Positions 23,877 to 35,231 of a DNA stretch of 64,000 nucleotides are shown here, one piece after another. The notes beneath the pieces were generated by a model. The model was not told the DNA's origin. It made no database searches and saw only the letters and a program-made list of their open reading frames with translations. Each line of letters begins with the position of its first letter. The first letter of the stretch is position 1. The stretch comes from Cladochytrium replicatum (taxonomy: Eukaryota > Chytridiomycota > Chytridiomycetes > Cladochytriales > Cladochytriaceae). The stretch covers positions 248,001 to 312,000 of the forward strand of contig JAHLKD010000031.1 of the NCBI GenBank assembly GCA_025526935.1. Direction: 5' to 3'. The position numbers were made by a program, and so were the translations under genes.

Positions 23877-25569
23877 TTAATACGTGGAAATGCTCGTCCA
23901 GCCAGCGTCGAGACCAAAACCTCGTCTAAAGCTATTCTTATCAAACGACATCGCCGCATCGACCGCTTCAAGCTGACTGAGAACCTCCATCAGCTCTGCT
24001 ACTTCCTGCTCTTCTGCTTTTGCCGCCCGGATTTTGATCCATATTTCATTCATCATTTCTGCGTAACGCTTAAACTACATGCCTATCATCAGAAGCCATC
24101 AGCAATTGAGGCAGAACAGAGCTTACCATTGCCACCATGGCTTTATGTGTCTCACTACCATTGTTTGTTGGTCCACCACCCCGTATCCTAAAAGCATTGG
24201 CGACAGCGTCAAAGTCCAGAGCATTGCCTTCGTTTGAGCTCAATGAATTAAAGAGCGCCTCTGAGAAATATCGAAGGTTCATCAGTCCCATACTCCGAGT
24301 TGAAAACAAGTTTGGTGTTACCGGATGCACTAGTCTCGAGATCCTCAGGATTATCCATACGATTGCAATACTCTTCGTAGCGACTGCCGAAGAGCTCCAG
24401 AGTGCTCGTGATCTTGTCGAGAGTGTCCAACTTTGAAATCCATTGAGAATCGTTATTCAGTTGATGTATGATGCACAAACCTCCACGCCCAGTGATTCTG
24501 TAACTTCCATGATATGTTGATCAATCTCCGATTCCTCTCGCCCCGCTTTTAAGTGGTCAAACAGCTCGCGTACTTTCTTCCAGGCTGCCTCCAGCTTCTC
24601 CTGGCATTCAAAAGAGTCTAAGGGTTTGACAAGCACATTGCATGGAAGATGAACCTACCTCAGCGTCAAGTTGTTGATCACCAAAGGCGAGTGTATCTCT
24701 CATATTGAGCTGTACAACCTGAATAATCCTGTACCGCAACAGCATTAGAACTTGCAATATCTGATCATCGTAGCCCGGAGCGATGCTTGGTCGTCCCTGT
24801 AAGTTCGGAAACCACTCATCAGAAGTGAAAACCGGCTGATGGCTGGATATTATGCTTACAGTTGCGATAGGTTTTTCATGATCCTCCTCCAAGTAGCTTT
24901 TGGAAGAGTCTAGTCCGAATTCTTTTTGCAGAACCTAAGAAACAGTAAAAAATGCAGAATTCCTGCTTTTTAGCTCACCGAATTCACTTTCTGAATTAGA
25001 TACAAAAGGCGGAATAGCTTGGTGGCGAGACACCGCTACTTTTCCAGGTGCATAACTCATTCTCCGGCTTTCCATCCCAGCTATCGAACCCCGTGCTTGA
25101 GGTAGCAATGACATTCTTCTCATCTCATCTGGTGCAGTTACGTTTCTATGATCACCGAATGCCGACGGGATCGCGGATGGCCTTGGAAGACCCGGCATGG
25201 CTCGTCGCATGGTGGACGGAGGAACGTGCGGTCGGTGCTGCTGCGGCGTGCCGATTGCAAGCGCACCTCTTGTGGTTGCTGAGGGTTTGGCTGTTTGAGG
25301 TGTCGCGGTTGATTGGGGAGGTTTACCAGCATTGGATGCGGCTGCCATGTACCTGGACTGTACATAGCGAACACTTACTGGGGGGCAACGGTGAGATACT
25401 AAATCTTTGATGAACAGCAAGTCATTTGTACCGGTCTTCTTTTCTGTTGTTGGAGGTGGTTGCACTGCAGCCTGAGTGCGCTGTGGTGATTCGTTGAGTA
25501 TACTTCCTTCTACACAGTGATGATCATCAGCTTTACAATACAGCATAAATACTTGTCAATACCTTCCAT
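23877..25569 (-). CDS. Unknown coiled-coil protein with disordered Ser/Pro amino end
   Basis: Eight exons can be read (25569-25563, 25509-25004, 24934-24860, 24796-24659, 24600-24481, 24430-24322, 24260-24127, 24074-23877), giving 428 residues with phase kept at every junction. Residues 50-165 are basic and rich in Pro, Ser, Ala and Met-Arg-Arg-Met motifs. The rest is helical, with heptad-like Leu spacing around LRYRIIQVVQLNMRDTLAF and a Glu-rich end. The layout recalls kinetochore or spindle proteins, but I cannot name a family. The 7-base first exon and the GTATCT donor after residue 171 are the weakest parts of the model. It converges on pirin with 90 bases between stops. Confidence 0.6.
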
Positions 25570-26913
25570 TGTTCCAGAAACGAAAGCCCTCGCCCTTATG
25601 CCCAAATCGGGCAGATTGACGTCCACGTGCACATTTCAATACGCATGGCGGTCGCCGCTGGGACAATCATCGAAACTTATTTGGTGAGCAATATCGTTGA
25701 AGCAGTTTATTGGAATGTTACGGTGTTGACCACATATATCGGTGCGAAATCGACGTACTCGCATGCATGGCTTGATGTATTGATCTGTAGTTTATCAGGG
25801 ATGGTCGGGATCCCTTTAGTTCCGGTCCGCATGATTGAACACCCTCGGAAACACGACGATGACCACATTCCGATTGCGGGGATCTGTCGTGGACAAAAGC
25901 GGACGTTGTGGGATGAATGTGGAAACGTGCCGCATTCATCCATGTTTGTCATCGCAAGTTTGTCATCGTGGTAGGTTGAACACGTTGATTGTTGTCGTTG
26001 CATGTAATGAATCATGGATGGTTTTGATAGGTTATAGATGTATTTGAAAACTTGGTGCTGACGGTTGGACTCCTCTACGTGGGGAGCGGTGTATGTCAAT
26101 CAAATGATCACTGTGGCATTTGGGTTGACCATCAGAGTAGGTCTATCAGGTCATATACACTTCGGGCATTGTCTTCACGGAGCTTATGGCGCGCGTCTTT
26201 CTCAAGAGGAATGTGACCATTGGACGGTGGATCGCTGTCATCACCGCCAGTTCCTTAAATCTTCTTTTTACCCGTATGTCACGTCGAATTAAATCTGTCC
26301 ATCCGATACAAAGACGCTTTGGTAGCATTCGGCTTCCTGATCACCAGAACTCTACGCAATGGTCTACATCCTCAACGATCACCTCATGACCTCCACGAGC
26401 CCTTCCTCGAATCCCTCAAACCCCGATCAAGTATGCGAGGGTGGTTGATGATGCGAAGGTGAAGAATTCGGCTATTGATCTGAGTTGTGGGAAGAGGAAG
26501 GGGAGAGGGAGCTGGGAAGAGGAAGAGTGGGTTGCGACGACTACGCCATTGGGGTTGGAGGTTGGTGTTGGAGGTTTCTTGCGGGTCATGGGACAATTTA
26601 TGTGTGGAAAGCCATGGCAAAAGGGTCACATATATCACCTTCTGAGGGTAGTGCTGAAGCAGCACGGATCAGCTATTCGTGGAGAAGTCGAAAAGAAGCA
26701 TTGGAAAATGAATAGATCAGGAAAGAAGTTTTCAGATGAAGTTTTGTTTCAAGGTTGGGAGGACAATGAAATTCCCCCCACAGATTAGATCGTTCTTAGA
26801 CTTTTGTTCTTCTCATCTACTTTTGTTGTGTTTGTTTTGATCCCAAGCTTTGCAGTCAAGTCCTTATTTTGTTGAGATTATAAAACATAACAGCTATATT
26901 AGTTTTCCATCCA
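25570..26913. other. Unexplained 1.3-kb stretch
   Basis: Several 60-130-codon open frames overlap here on both strands, none with a convincing start, splice pattern or family. A plus-strand segment at 26390-26788 is open for 130 codons and charged, but lacks an early ATG. Segments at 26090-26310 have hydrophobic, membrane-protein-like stretches in two frames. A 9-bp inverted repeat (25911-25919 with 25933-25941) is present. It may hold a decayed gene. Confidence 0.3.
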
Positions 26914-28683
26914 TCAGTACTTCTGCTTCATGATGCTGGGCTTCCAGTCGATCGGATGAGTTTCAGGAGTCTGAAAACAAAAGAAACGATTAAAAATGAA
27001 GCCGAAGGCTCGTGTAGGTAGAGATATCTTACCGCCATGTCGTCTTCCTTCCAGATCTTGATGGTCTTGTCCGCCTCACCAGTGATCAAGCGTGAGCCAG
27101 TATGGTCGAATGTTGAGCAGAATATCCCAGATTCGCTCGACAATGAACCAGGCTGAACGAGCGTCTCTGCGCGCTGAAAGTTATATCCCGATTTCCAGTC
27201 CCAGAAATGCATCGAACCATTGTCAGCTAAGTCGCGCGATCAAGTCAGCCGTTGCTTCCCTATCATAATTTTCAGCCAGCTCACCTCCACTGAATACCAC
27301 ACCGTCTTCATTGACACACATGGTATTCACAATCGCTTTGTGGCCTTCAAAGTTTTGAATGAATTTGCCTTCAGGCAGTTTCCACTGCTTGATGTTGTCC
27401 GCTGACGCCGATGCGAAGGTGAACTCGCGAGGGTGCAGAGCCATGGCCCGAACTGACTTTTTGTGGTGGGTTAAAGTAGTCAACGTTTTCCCAGCAGCGA
27501 GATCCCACAATCGGATCGTCGAGTCGCTAGAACCGGTCATGATCTGGGGGTCGACCGCCTGGGTCTGGATATCAGCAACAGTCGAGTTGTGTCCGGTCAG
27601 AGCATAGATCTGGGCTTTTGTTCGCATATCCCAAACCTTGAACAAAAGCAGCGATTAGCTTGATAGGAAAAATACAAATCTGAACTTAAGTACCCTTGCA
27701 CAAGCATCACGTCCACCGGTTATCAAGATGTCCAAGGTGGGATGAAGCGCGAGGCAGTATACACCGCTCAAATGGCCATGGTAGTGCCGAATGACTTTGT
27801 TGTACTCCAAGTCCCAGCATTTTACCATCTTGTCTTCTCCAGCAGAGAATAGGTAAGGGTGTCTTGGTGACACGGCGAGGCCACGTACGGTTGAAATGTG
27901 ACCAGTAAGAGAAAGCTTCAATTGTCCAGAAGCAAGATCCCACACCTTCCAAACCACAATATTAGCTGCTCACACATTAAATCGTCAATATCCGATACTC
28001 ACCTTGATAACTCTGTCTCCAGCACCGGTCACAAACCATTCGTTTCCTGGCTCCACTGCAATTGATCGCACCCACCCCTGGTGACCTGCAATCACCTTCA
28101 ACAGCTTCCACGGGGCGTGCCACTTTGGCTTTGGCACCTTCCTGGGCTCCTTCATCGGGATGAGAGCGCCCGCGATTCCACCCGACGGCCCTCCTCCCTG
28201 ATTTCCTCGAAGTGCGACAACGCCAGCGGACACAACCGTATCGACTTTCTTTCCGCCCGCCGGAATCTGGTCGAGCAATCTCTGCACGCTCGACTCTGAG
28301 ATTTGAGGAGTGACGGCTGTTTCTGGGGTGATGGCCGCACCAGGCCCGGATGGGTACTGGTGGCCGCCTTGAACGATTATGGAGGGCTGTGAACTGTTGG
28401 GTACGGGGTCCGATGGTTGTGCGGGAGACGGTGCAGCAGCTGCTGGGTCAGACGGACGAACTGGTTGCTGAGATTTCAGTGCATCCGGGAGGTTTCGAGC
28501 GCCTTCGTATTCGTCGAAAACCTTTGAGGCGAGTTTGATGCGTTGCGAGGCGGGGTCCTCTGCGTCAGGAGCGGTAGCGTTGTCTCTGAATACAGCGTGA
28601 GTGCGTTTTACGGATCGCCGTGCCGCCTCAAGGATAGAGTCCGGCACAGATGCCACAGTCTGGTGTTCGGTCGCAACAGGCAT
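26914..28683 (-). CDS. PRP46: Prp46/PLRG1 WD40 splicing factor
   Basis: Five exons (28683-28003, 27945-27694, 27636-27285, 27226-27033, 26970-26914) encode 511 residues. This is the WD40 subunit of the Prp19-associated (NTC) complex needed for spliceosome activation; PRL1 and PLRG1 are its plant and human forms. Residues 1-200 are a disordered Pro/Ala/Ser-rich region ending [22 protein letters not shown], the family hallmark. Seven WD repeats follow, including [20 protein letters not shown] and [20 protein letters not shown]. The end, a Trp-Lys-Pro motif and basic residues, is typical. It is head-to-head with PEX14; the starts are 90 bases apart. Confidence 0.95.
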
Positions 28684-28772
28684 TTTTAGTTTTGTTAGGT
28701 GATTTTTAATTATTTTTTAGTTTTTGTTCTATTTTTGAACCGATCCCCGGTGACATCACACCCGCTCTCGGA
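28684..28772. promoter_or_regulatory. Bidirectional promoter region PRP46-PEX14
   Basis: Only 89 bases separate the two ATG codons, so both core promoters and 5' leaders must fit here or reach into the neighbours. The stretch has a T-rich half next to PRP46 and a GC-richer half next to PEX14. No TATA box is seen. Confidence 0.45.
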
Positions 28773-29915
28773 ATGGCAGACGCTAAGCGTGACGATTTGA
28801 TCGAGAGCGCGGTGCGCTTCCTTAAGGACCCTAAAGTCCAGTCAAGCCCGCTGGCTAAGCGAATCTCCTTCCTCGAAACAAAGGGTTTGACCTCTGCCGA
28901 AATCGAGGAAGCTCTCGCTCGCATGAACGGGAGTTCCGCTTCTGGCTCAACACAGCAGACTGCCACCGCTACAGCAGCTCCTCAGCAACAGCAACAGGTT
29001 GGATATCCGCAAGGCCAATACCAGCCTTACCCACAGCAGCCGGGCGTTCCCATGGGCATTCCAGGTCAACCACCACCAGGATACCCGTACTACGGTCCTG
29101 TGCCGCCGACAGCGGTCGTGCCGCAGAAAGAGCCATGGTCTTGGAAGGATTACACTTTGGCTGGTGTCTCTGCGGCTGGACTGTCCTACGGTGCATTCCA
29201 TCTAATCAAGGTAGTTTTCCCGGATTTTGCTAATTCCAATGATTTACCAAGTGTCCTTCCCTAGAAATACATTGCCCCGCATATCGCATGGCCCTCCGCC
29301 ACCTCTCTTTCTGCAGAGAGTGAAAAGATCACCCAGTCACTCGAAGGCGCAAAGACCGCCCTCGTGGCAGTCCAAAATGAAACTCAGGCTGTTTCGAAAC
29401 AAGTCTCTGAGAATGCGCTGCAGGTCGGATCTCAGATCGAGTCGATCCAAAAGTACCTCGAGGAGCTCAAGGAGATGGATGAGAAGCGGGACGATGAAGT
29501 GCGTAGGATCAGAGACGACGTTGACAGCATCAAGGTTATGATTCCCAAGGTATAAATTGCTCGTGAGGTCTTTCCACTTTACCTGAGCTCACGCTTATTC
29601 TTGTAGATGCTTGAGAAGTCGAAGGAGAGCCAGAACAGTGCCCTCTCTGACCTCCAGAACGAAGTAAAATCACTCAAGAATCTGCTGCTGAACCGAAGGC
29701 TTCCTTATGGAGCGGGTGCGACGGGCGGTGCTTCTGGGGAGGATGCCGCTGGTTCTGCGGATCAGGTTGCGCCAGGGACACCGCCATCTGCGCCGTACAC
29801 GCCGAATGGAGTAAGCTCGTACGCGGCTCGTGCGCTGGCTTCCAAGCCAGCCATTCCGTCGTGGCAGATGGAGGCTGCAGCTGCACGAACCACTTCAGCA
29901 GCTTCAGAAGAATGA
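28773..29915 (+). CDS. PEX14: Peroxin 14, peroxisomal import docking protein
   Basis: Three exons (28773-29210, 29265-29549, 29607-29915) encode 343 residues. Pex14 sits in the peroxisome membrane and docks Pex5 carrying PTS1 cargo. The conserved amino domain is clear: DDLIESAVRFLKDPKVQSSP then FLETKGLTSAEIEEAL, with the Phe residues that bind Pex5. A Gln/Pro/Tyr-rich linker follows, then a hydrophobic segment (YTLAGVSAAGLSYGAF, residues about 127-145), and a coiled coil rich in Glu, Gln and Asp. The carboxyl end is Ala/Gly/Ser-rich. Length is normal for fungi. Confidence 0.95.
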
Positions 29916-30086
29916 TATATGGACACTTTTTACCTTTTTCTACCAAAAATTATATTGATTGATTGATTGAATGGGAGACCCTTTCTCATTTCTAAACTTG
30001 AGTAGTTGACATGACAAGATTTAAAACAGGACAGAAATACTTCACTTTGTTTATTGGGCTCGCCACGCCCGCACATCAACAACCAA

Positions 30087-31773
30087 ATGCGCCCGAACCA
30101 ACACTTCAACAATCAGAAAATCACAGCATTCCTGACCGAACTCGCTGCCGCTGTACAAGTGGAGGACGGAAACTTCCTTGCGAAACTCCTCTCGACATCG
30201 GGAGACCCCCACGTCGTACCATTACGCGATGAAGTCGCAAAGGTATAACTACCCAACGCTCGATCACACCGGTCGTTCTGATGAGATCTCGATAGTGACG
30301 GAAAAAATATATTTGCTAGGTATACAACCTCGAGAATATCGTGCTGTACAGGAACAAGAACCTGATCGAAGAACCATGGAACGAGATTGCGGCCGCCCAT
30401 CTGAAGGTTTTGAGAGAGCTTGCTGGTGGCGACGTGGTTTCGGCGACTCAGGCACAGAACAACTTTGCCCAGTAAGCAAGATTTGCAGAAAGTTGCAGCG
30501 CGGTTTGACTACAATTGTTTGCAGATCCTTTCATAACACTTTCAATAATCAGACAAATTGGTGTCTTCCGGCGCTTTACGTGATCAACCGTGAATTGAGG
30601 GAACTTAGTATCAAGGTATTTAAAATCAGGATTATTTCTTTTCCAAATCATGGGCTGAAAGTCGTAAAAAGGCGGACGCATTGTTGTCCAAAGAAGGAAG
30701 CCAATTCGCTCGAGGTTGCGGCGCGAACGATTAACAGGGCTTTCACTTACTGTATTACTGATCGATTCTCGGCTCTCGACAAATCCAGAAAGTGGGGGAC
30801 GTACTACATTAGCGCACTTCTCATGAAAACGTACTTTAAAGTATGTGTATCGTTCCAGCGAGACATGTTCGATTGGAGCTCATTCTTAGAACGCAGCTGA
30901 AGCAGACAAACTTGTGCACAAATGTCGTGAGAGCGGTCTCTGGCTCCGATCTGCCGGACATTGAGCGCTTCCCTGCTGCACACCGGGTACTGTACAGGTA
31001 CCATATAGGTTTGATGGCGTTTCGAAATGAAGATTATGCAAAGGTTATTTTTTTTTGGTTCCGATCTCCGATGTCAGAATCTCATTTCATTTTCGCTGGG
31101 AGTAGGCATCGGTTGAGTTGATGTACGTGCTCGAGCACATTCTTGCCAAAGGAACGGCGCGAGAACGATCCATCTACCTCCGCAACCGCAGGTAACAAAA
31201 TCCCCTCCTCCTAAACCATCGAACCCCCAAAGCCAACACCTTTCCGGTAGCCTCGTCCTCAACTACCTCATCCCCATCCGTCTCCTCTCCGGCATCCTCC
31301 CTCACTCCCGCCTGCTCTCAAAATACCCGGGCCTCGGCGACCTCTACGCACCCTTCGTCCGCGCGATCCGCGAGGGGAACGTCAAGCTCTTCGACGAGTC
31401 CTTTGTCGAGAACGAGCGCAGGCTGATCCGGCACGGGACGTACCTGACGGTCGAGCGCTGCCGGGCCGTGTGCGTGCGCACGCTGTTCAAGAGAGTGTGG
31501 TTGAACGAGAAGAATACGCGGATGCCGATGCGCTTGTTCCAGACCGCGCTGCATCTTTCGGGAACGGAAGCGGATATGTTGGAGGTGGAGTGTATGCTTG
31601 CAAACATGATTGATAAGGTAACGGTTTAAGGGAGTTGTACAATGCTGAACTTAACTTTTGTGGTGTTTCTTTAGGGGTACATGAAAAGATATTTGTCACA
31701 TGAGAAGCAGTTTGTTGTTTTGAGCCAGAAGGATCCGTTTCCTTCGCTGGACACCATTCCTTTAGTTTTATAA
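30087..31773 (+). CDS. PCI-domain protein, PCID2/Thp1/Csn12 family
   Basis: Eight exons (30087-30242, 30320-30471, 30525-30615, 30694-30840, 30897-31043, 31106-31191, 31251-31617, 31675-31773) give 414 residues. The order of blocks follows PCID2: SFHNTFNNQTNWCLPALYVI, SRKWGTYYISALLMKTYFK, then HILAKGTARERSIYLR, the PCI winged helix, and an end GYMKRYLSHEKQFVVLSQKD plus PFPSL. In the family this is the TREX-2 subunit linking mRNA export to the nuclear pore (Thp1) or the Csn12-like subunit. Exon 4 begins after a CCAAAG acceptor, chosen because it alone keeps the frame into the SLEVAAR block. GC content rises strongly in exon 7. Confidence 0.92.
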
Positions 31774-31844
31774 AATACGGATTTTGTACAAACAAAAAGT
31801 TCCCCGTCCCTCGAACACAAACTTTTCCAGCGTGTCAAACAGCA

Positions 31845-33746
31845 ATGGCGATTCTTCCATGGGAAGTGATCGACAGAATCTTGCTCGTTCTGGCCCGATG
31901 GGGAGGTCAACCGAAACTTGCATTCAGAGCTGCAACGAGGTTCAAGAGATCGTTCGTTCGCCTTGAGCTGTACCCACTGCTCTTGACGATGGACCAAGCT
32001 AGCGCGCTGGGCGTAGTTGGAGCCCTCGAAGTTCTAAAAGAAAAAGGAAGCATTTACACCAAAGAGTCTCTCGACAATGCGAGCCTTAATGGCCATGTGG
32101 ACGTGCTCAAATGGTGGCTGTCAAGTGGTCTCGATCTATACATGAGCGGCTACCTCGTCGACCAAATAAGCGCTAAAGGACACGTCGACGTGCTCGAGTT
32201 CTGGAGGATTGCAATGGGGCAAGGACTGAAATGGCTGACCAAACCTTCGAATCGCCCCGATGTTGGTTGGTGCACAAAGTTGCATTGGACCGGAAGGGCC
32301 ATTGACTCCGCGAGCGCGAACGGGCATGTGGATACACTTGAATGGTGGGCAACCGTAGCGAACGCCGATCCAAACTGGAAGTCGAATCCGAACCAGCACA
32401 CCTGCGATGTCAGGAGCAACGTAGCCATCGACGAAGCGAGCGCAAACGGGCACATCAGCGTTTTGAACTGGTGGCTGAGAGTCATCGCCAACGATCCTAA
32501 GTGGAAATCAAAGGTCAACTGGACTTCCGCTGCGATCGACATGGCGAGCGCGAATGGACACGTGGAGGTTCTTGAGTGGTGGATGACAGTCGCGGCTCGG
32601 GACCCCACGTGGAGCTCGCAGATTATGTGGACCGCTTATGCGGTCGACGAAGCGAGTGCGAACGGACACGTTCACGCTCTTCAGTGGTGGCGGACAAAAG
32701 CTGCCGAGGATCAGCAGGTGGGTGCACAGCTTCGGTGGACTCTTAAAGCCATTGATCGCGCAAGTGAGAATGGCCATGTGGACGTTCTCGAGTGGTGGCG
32801 GAACGCGGCGGCAGAGGATCCGAAGTTCGCGTCAAGACTGACGTGGACACACAATGCTATCGATAAAGCGAGCGCAGACGGACACATTGAAGTCCTAGAA
32901 TGGTGGCGCTTCGTCGCTGCCGACGATCCGAATTGGAAGCTCATGTGGACCAACGATGCGATGGACTTGGCCAGTAAGAACGGCCACGTGGCTGCTCTAG
33001 TGTGGTGGAAATCAAGTGGGCTTTCGATGAAGTGGAGCGGGGACGCCTTCGTTTCTGCCTTCGAAAACCGACATTCTGATGTCCTCACTTGGTGGAAAGG
33101 TCAGGGTCAGGGAGCGGCTTTCAGTCATCTCCACAGTTTGATTGTACCTGCAGTCGAGGAGAACGACGTCAAAGCGCTTGAACTATGGTTGTTCAACGAG
33201 GACCTATTTACTGACTTGGGATCGAGTGGTGATTTTAAGTCGGGATATCTAGCGGATATCGCGAGCGGACTCGGCAAAGCTCCACTACTCGCCTGGTGGG
33301 CGACAACATCTCAAACGAAAAACTATACCAGCAACGCAATGGATTTGGCTAGCGCACATGGGCATTCTGGGGTTCTTGAATGGTGGAAGGAGAATGAAGG
33401 GGTGTGGGGGTTGGGACTAGAATGCAGATACACGTCGTATGCTATGGATCAAGCGAGCATAAACAAGCATATCTTTGTGCTGGAGTGGTGGAAGCGCAGC
33501 GGACTGGAATTGAAGTGGTCGTCAAACCTGATAAAGACACTGGTCGACGAGAGCAAATGGGATGTTGTTCAATGGTGGAACACCAGTGGGCTTCTTACCA
33601 CTGAAGTATCACTGATTCCAAAGAGAGAAGAATCTGAACTGTCTGATGACGAGGTTGGCTTTGATTTTGAGGATGCTTCGGATTTTGAAGAGTTTGAGAG
33701 TGGAGACGAAGAAGGGGGAGAAGGTGAGGATGGAGAAGTTGATTAG
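31845..33746 (+). CDS. Trp-rich ankyrin-like repeat protein with acidic tail
   Basis: A single 633-residue exon, unusual among its split neighbours. The amino end (LPWEVIDRILLVLARWGGQ) resembles an F-box-like helix. From about residue 75 to 555 there are some 12 degenerate repeats of about 36 residues built around A(I/V)D-ASANGHV-VLEWW, with DP-W-S---WT between. The helix-turn-helix core resembles ankyrin repeats (canonical 33 residues) but each unit carries a Trp-Trp pair and a second Trp. The last 45 residues are almost all Glu, Asp and Ser. A relic of the same family is at 10505. Repeats of this sort mediate protein binding; a role in substrate choice for a ubiquitin ligase is inference from the F-box-like start. 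Confidence 0.8.
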   Translation: MAILPWEVIDRILLVLARWGGQPKLAFRAATRFKRSFVRLELYPLLLTMDQASALGVVGALEVLKEKGSIYTKESLDNASLNGHVDVLKWWLSSGLDLYMSGYLVDQISAKGHVDVLEFWRIAMGQGLKWLTKPSNRPDVGWCTKLHWTGRAIDSASANGHVDTLEWWATVANADPNWKSNPNQHTCDVRSNVAIDEASANGHISVLNWWLRVIANDPKWKSKVNWTSAAIDMASANGHVEVLEWWMTVAARDPTWSSQIMWTAYAVDEASANGHVHALQWWRTKAAEDQQVGAQLRWTLKAIDRASENGHVDVLEWWRNAAAEDPKFASRLTWTHNAIDKASADGHIEVLEWWRFVAADDPNWKLMWTNDAMDLASKNGHVAALVWWKSSGLSMKWSGDAFVSAFENRHSDVLTWWKGQGQGAAFSHLHSLIVPAVEENDVKALELWLFNEDLFTDLGSSGDFKSGYLADIASGLGKAPLLAWWATTSQTKNYTSNAMDLASAHGHSGVLEWWKENEGVWGLGLECRYTSYAMDQASINKHIFVLEWWKRSGLELKWSSNLIKTLVDESKWDVVQWWNTSGLLTTEVSLIPKREESELSDDEVGFDFEDASDFEEFESGDEEGGEGEDGEVD

Positions 33747-34012
33747 AAGATACAGAAATGAGATGTACACTTAGTCGAACGTTTGGATAGAACGCAAAGC
33801 GCCGTTCTCTGATGGTTTTTACACGCTCGGTCGCGGTTAGTCCGATCCACACGATTGCTCTATAAAGTGCTCCCAGCTGGAAGTGTGCTCGGTTGGCCGC
33901 TTCGTACTAGCATGCTCTTTATGAACGTCCTTGAATTTAGAGCACCGTTCAGCAGGGCGGATTTCATATCCGAGATCAAAGGAAGAACAATAACTTATCT
34001 CGATCATGTCCG

Positions 34013-34721
34013 CTACACGACCATCACCCTTCGCGAGAAATGCCGCACCCAATGGAACGGAACAAACTCCTCTCCCTCTACACCGTCCTCGCTATACTTG
34101 GCAAAATCCACGAATGGAATCTCCTGCACCACCGAAATGCGATCCAGGTATCCTAAAGTGTAATCAGACGCGTTCACCCACAGAATGCGATGAAAAAAGT
34201 CCGTGGAGGAGCGTAGATACTTTTTTGACGAAACAACTTCCTCGTCGGATTGTGCACGTCGACGATTGGGACTGGTTGATTTTTGCTTCTTTATGGTCTT
34301 GCGTGTCCACCACGGTCTGATTTCTTTTCTTGGGAGACAAGTTAGGCGATTTGAGAGCTTTTGGATTCGTTGAACTGATGTAATCGGATGCAATTGTCGG
34401 AAGGTTCCGCGAATCCAAAAAGTTCCTGTCTGAATGCTTCGTGTGTCATAACACCAATCCTTAATGTGGTAGTAGCGATACTGGTTCGGCGCAAGATTCA
34501 CGATCGACCGGAAAAGTGCGCCAATAAAGTCTGTAAACGTCTTGCAGACTGTCTCAAGCTGTTCAGCCAACTTTTAGCCAAAAATTTGACAGTTAAATGC
34601 CAGAAAACAGGCAATCGAAATTGCTTACCTCTTCCACGTCCAATTCATGAGTTGTTGATTCAAAATCTACGACAATAGCGAAGTGCCAACTCTCCGCTTC
34701 TGATCGTAGTACTTTTTGCAT
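34013..34721 (-). CDS. Hypothetical two-exon protein
   Basis: Exons 34721-34629 and 34570-34013 join over a 58-base intron (GTAAGC donor, AAAAG acceptor) to 216 residues in phase. Residues 1-75 look well folded (ESWHFAIVVDFESTTHELDV then LAEQLETVCKTFTDFIGALF), followed by a Tyr/Trp-rich block and a basic, Arg/Lys/Ser-rich region. No signal peptide is seen. I do not recognise it. Its start lies just beside the hAT relic, so the first exon may have been captured or altered by it. Confidence 0.45.
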
Positions 34722-35088
34722 TTGGCCTCCGTAAAGCGTAGATGGTGGTAAAGAAAGGTACATTTAGGAATAGCAAGCTACCGGCAGCCCCACCCATACG
34801 CCAGCCTGGAATCACAATCCTCCACAGTACTAACGCAGCCAGAAAACGCAAAGGTTGAACCCACCACATGTTCCCAATGCGCCTGCCACCGTTCCTTTTT
34901 TTGCCTATTACCGGTGGTGCACTGGAATCGTGTCGATGTTCTTGTGTGTTTCCATTACCATCGGCACCACTGTTCTTGTTTTTCAGTGCCTTATATGATT
35001 CCTCCCAAATTTCCGCACGAGGGTGACCTGATCGCTTCCTACATCTTTCCCCAAAGGCTTTGAAAATCGATAGTATTGGTCCATAAAT

Positions 35089-35231
35089 CGATGATCTAGA
35101 ACCGCAGCAACCGCTAAACACGGGGTCTTGGCGATTGAGTAATTACTCCCAGCTAACCCTTAAAACGAGGATCGAGTACCGTAGCAACTGCTAAACAAGG
35201 GCTCATAGTGATAAGTAATATATTCTCAGCT
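35089..35231. repeat. Two diverged tandem copies of a ~77-bp unit
   Basis: Unit 1 starts at 35089 and unit 2 at 35166 (period 77). They share GATC-AG-ACCG-AGCAAC-GCTAAACA and the closing CTCCCAGCT/TCTCAGCT. On the minus strand both code for the same motif of the hAT relic (LAVA-VLD-RF), so the duplication happened inside the transposase. Confidence 0.7.

Noticed and set aside
26090-26310. Possible aquaporin-like fragment
   Set aside because: Hydrophobic pieces in two frames only loosely resemble such channels and no NPA motif is visible.
34660-35121. 153-codon minus-strand open frame with a hydrophobic stretch
   Set aside because: Its start lies in the tandemly duplicated hAT segment (read in another frame) and it shares bases with the first exon of the neighbouring model; likely chance.
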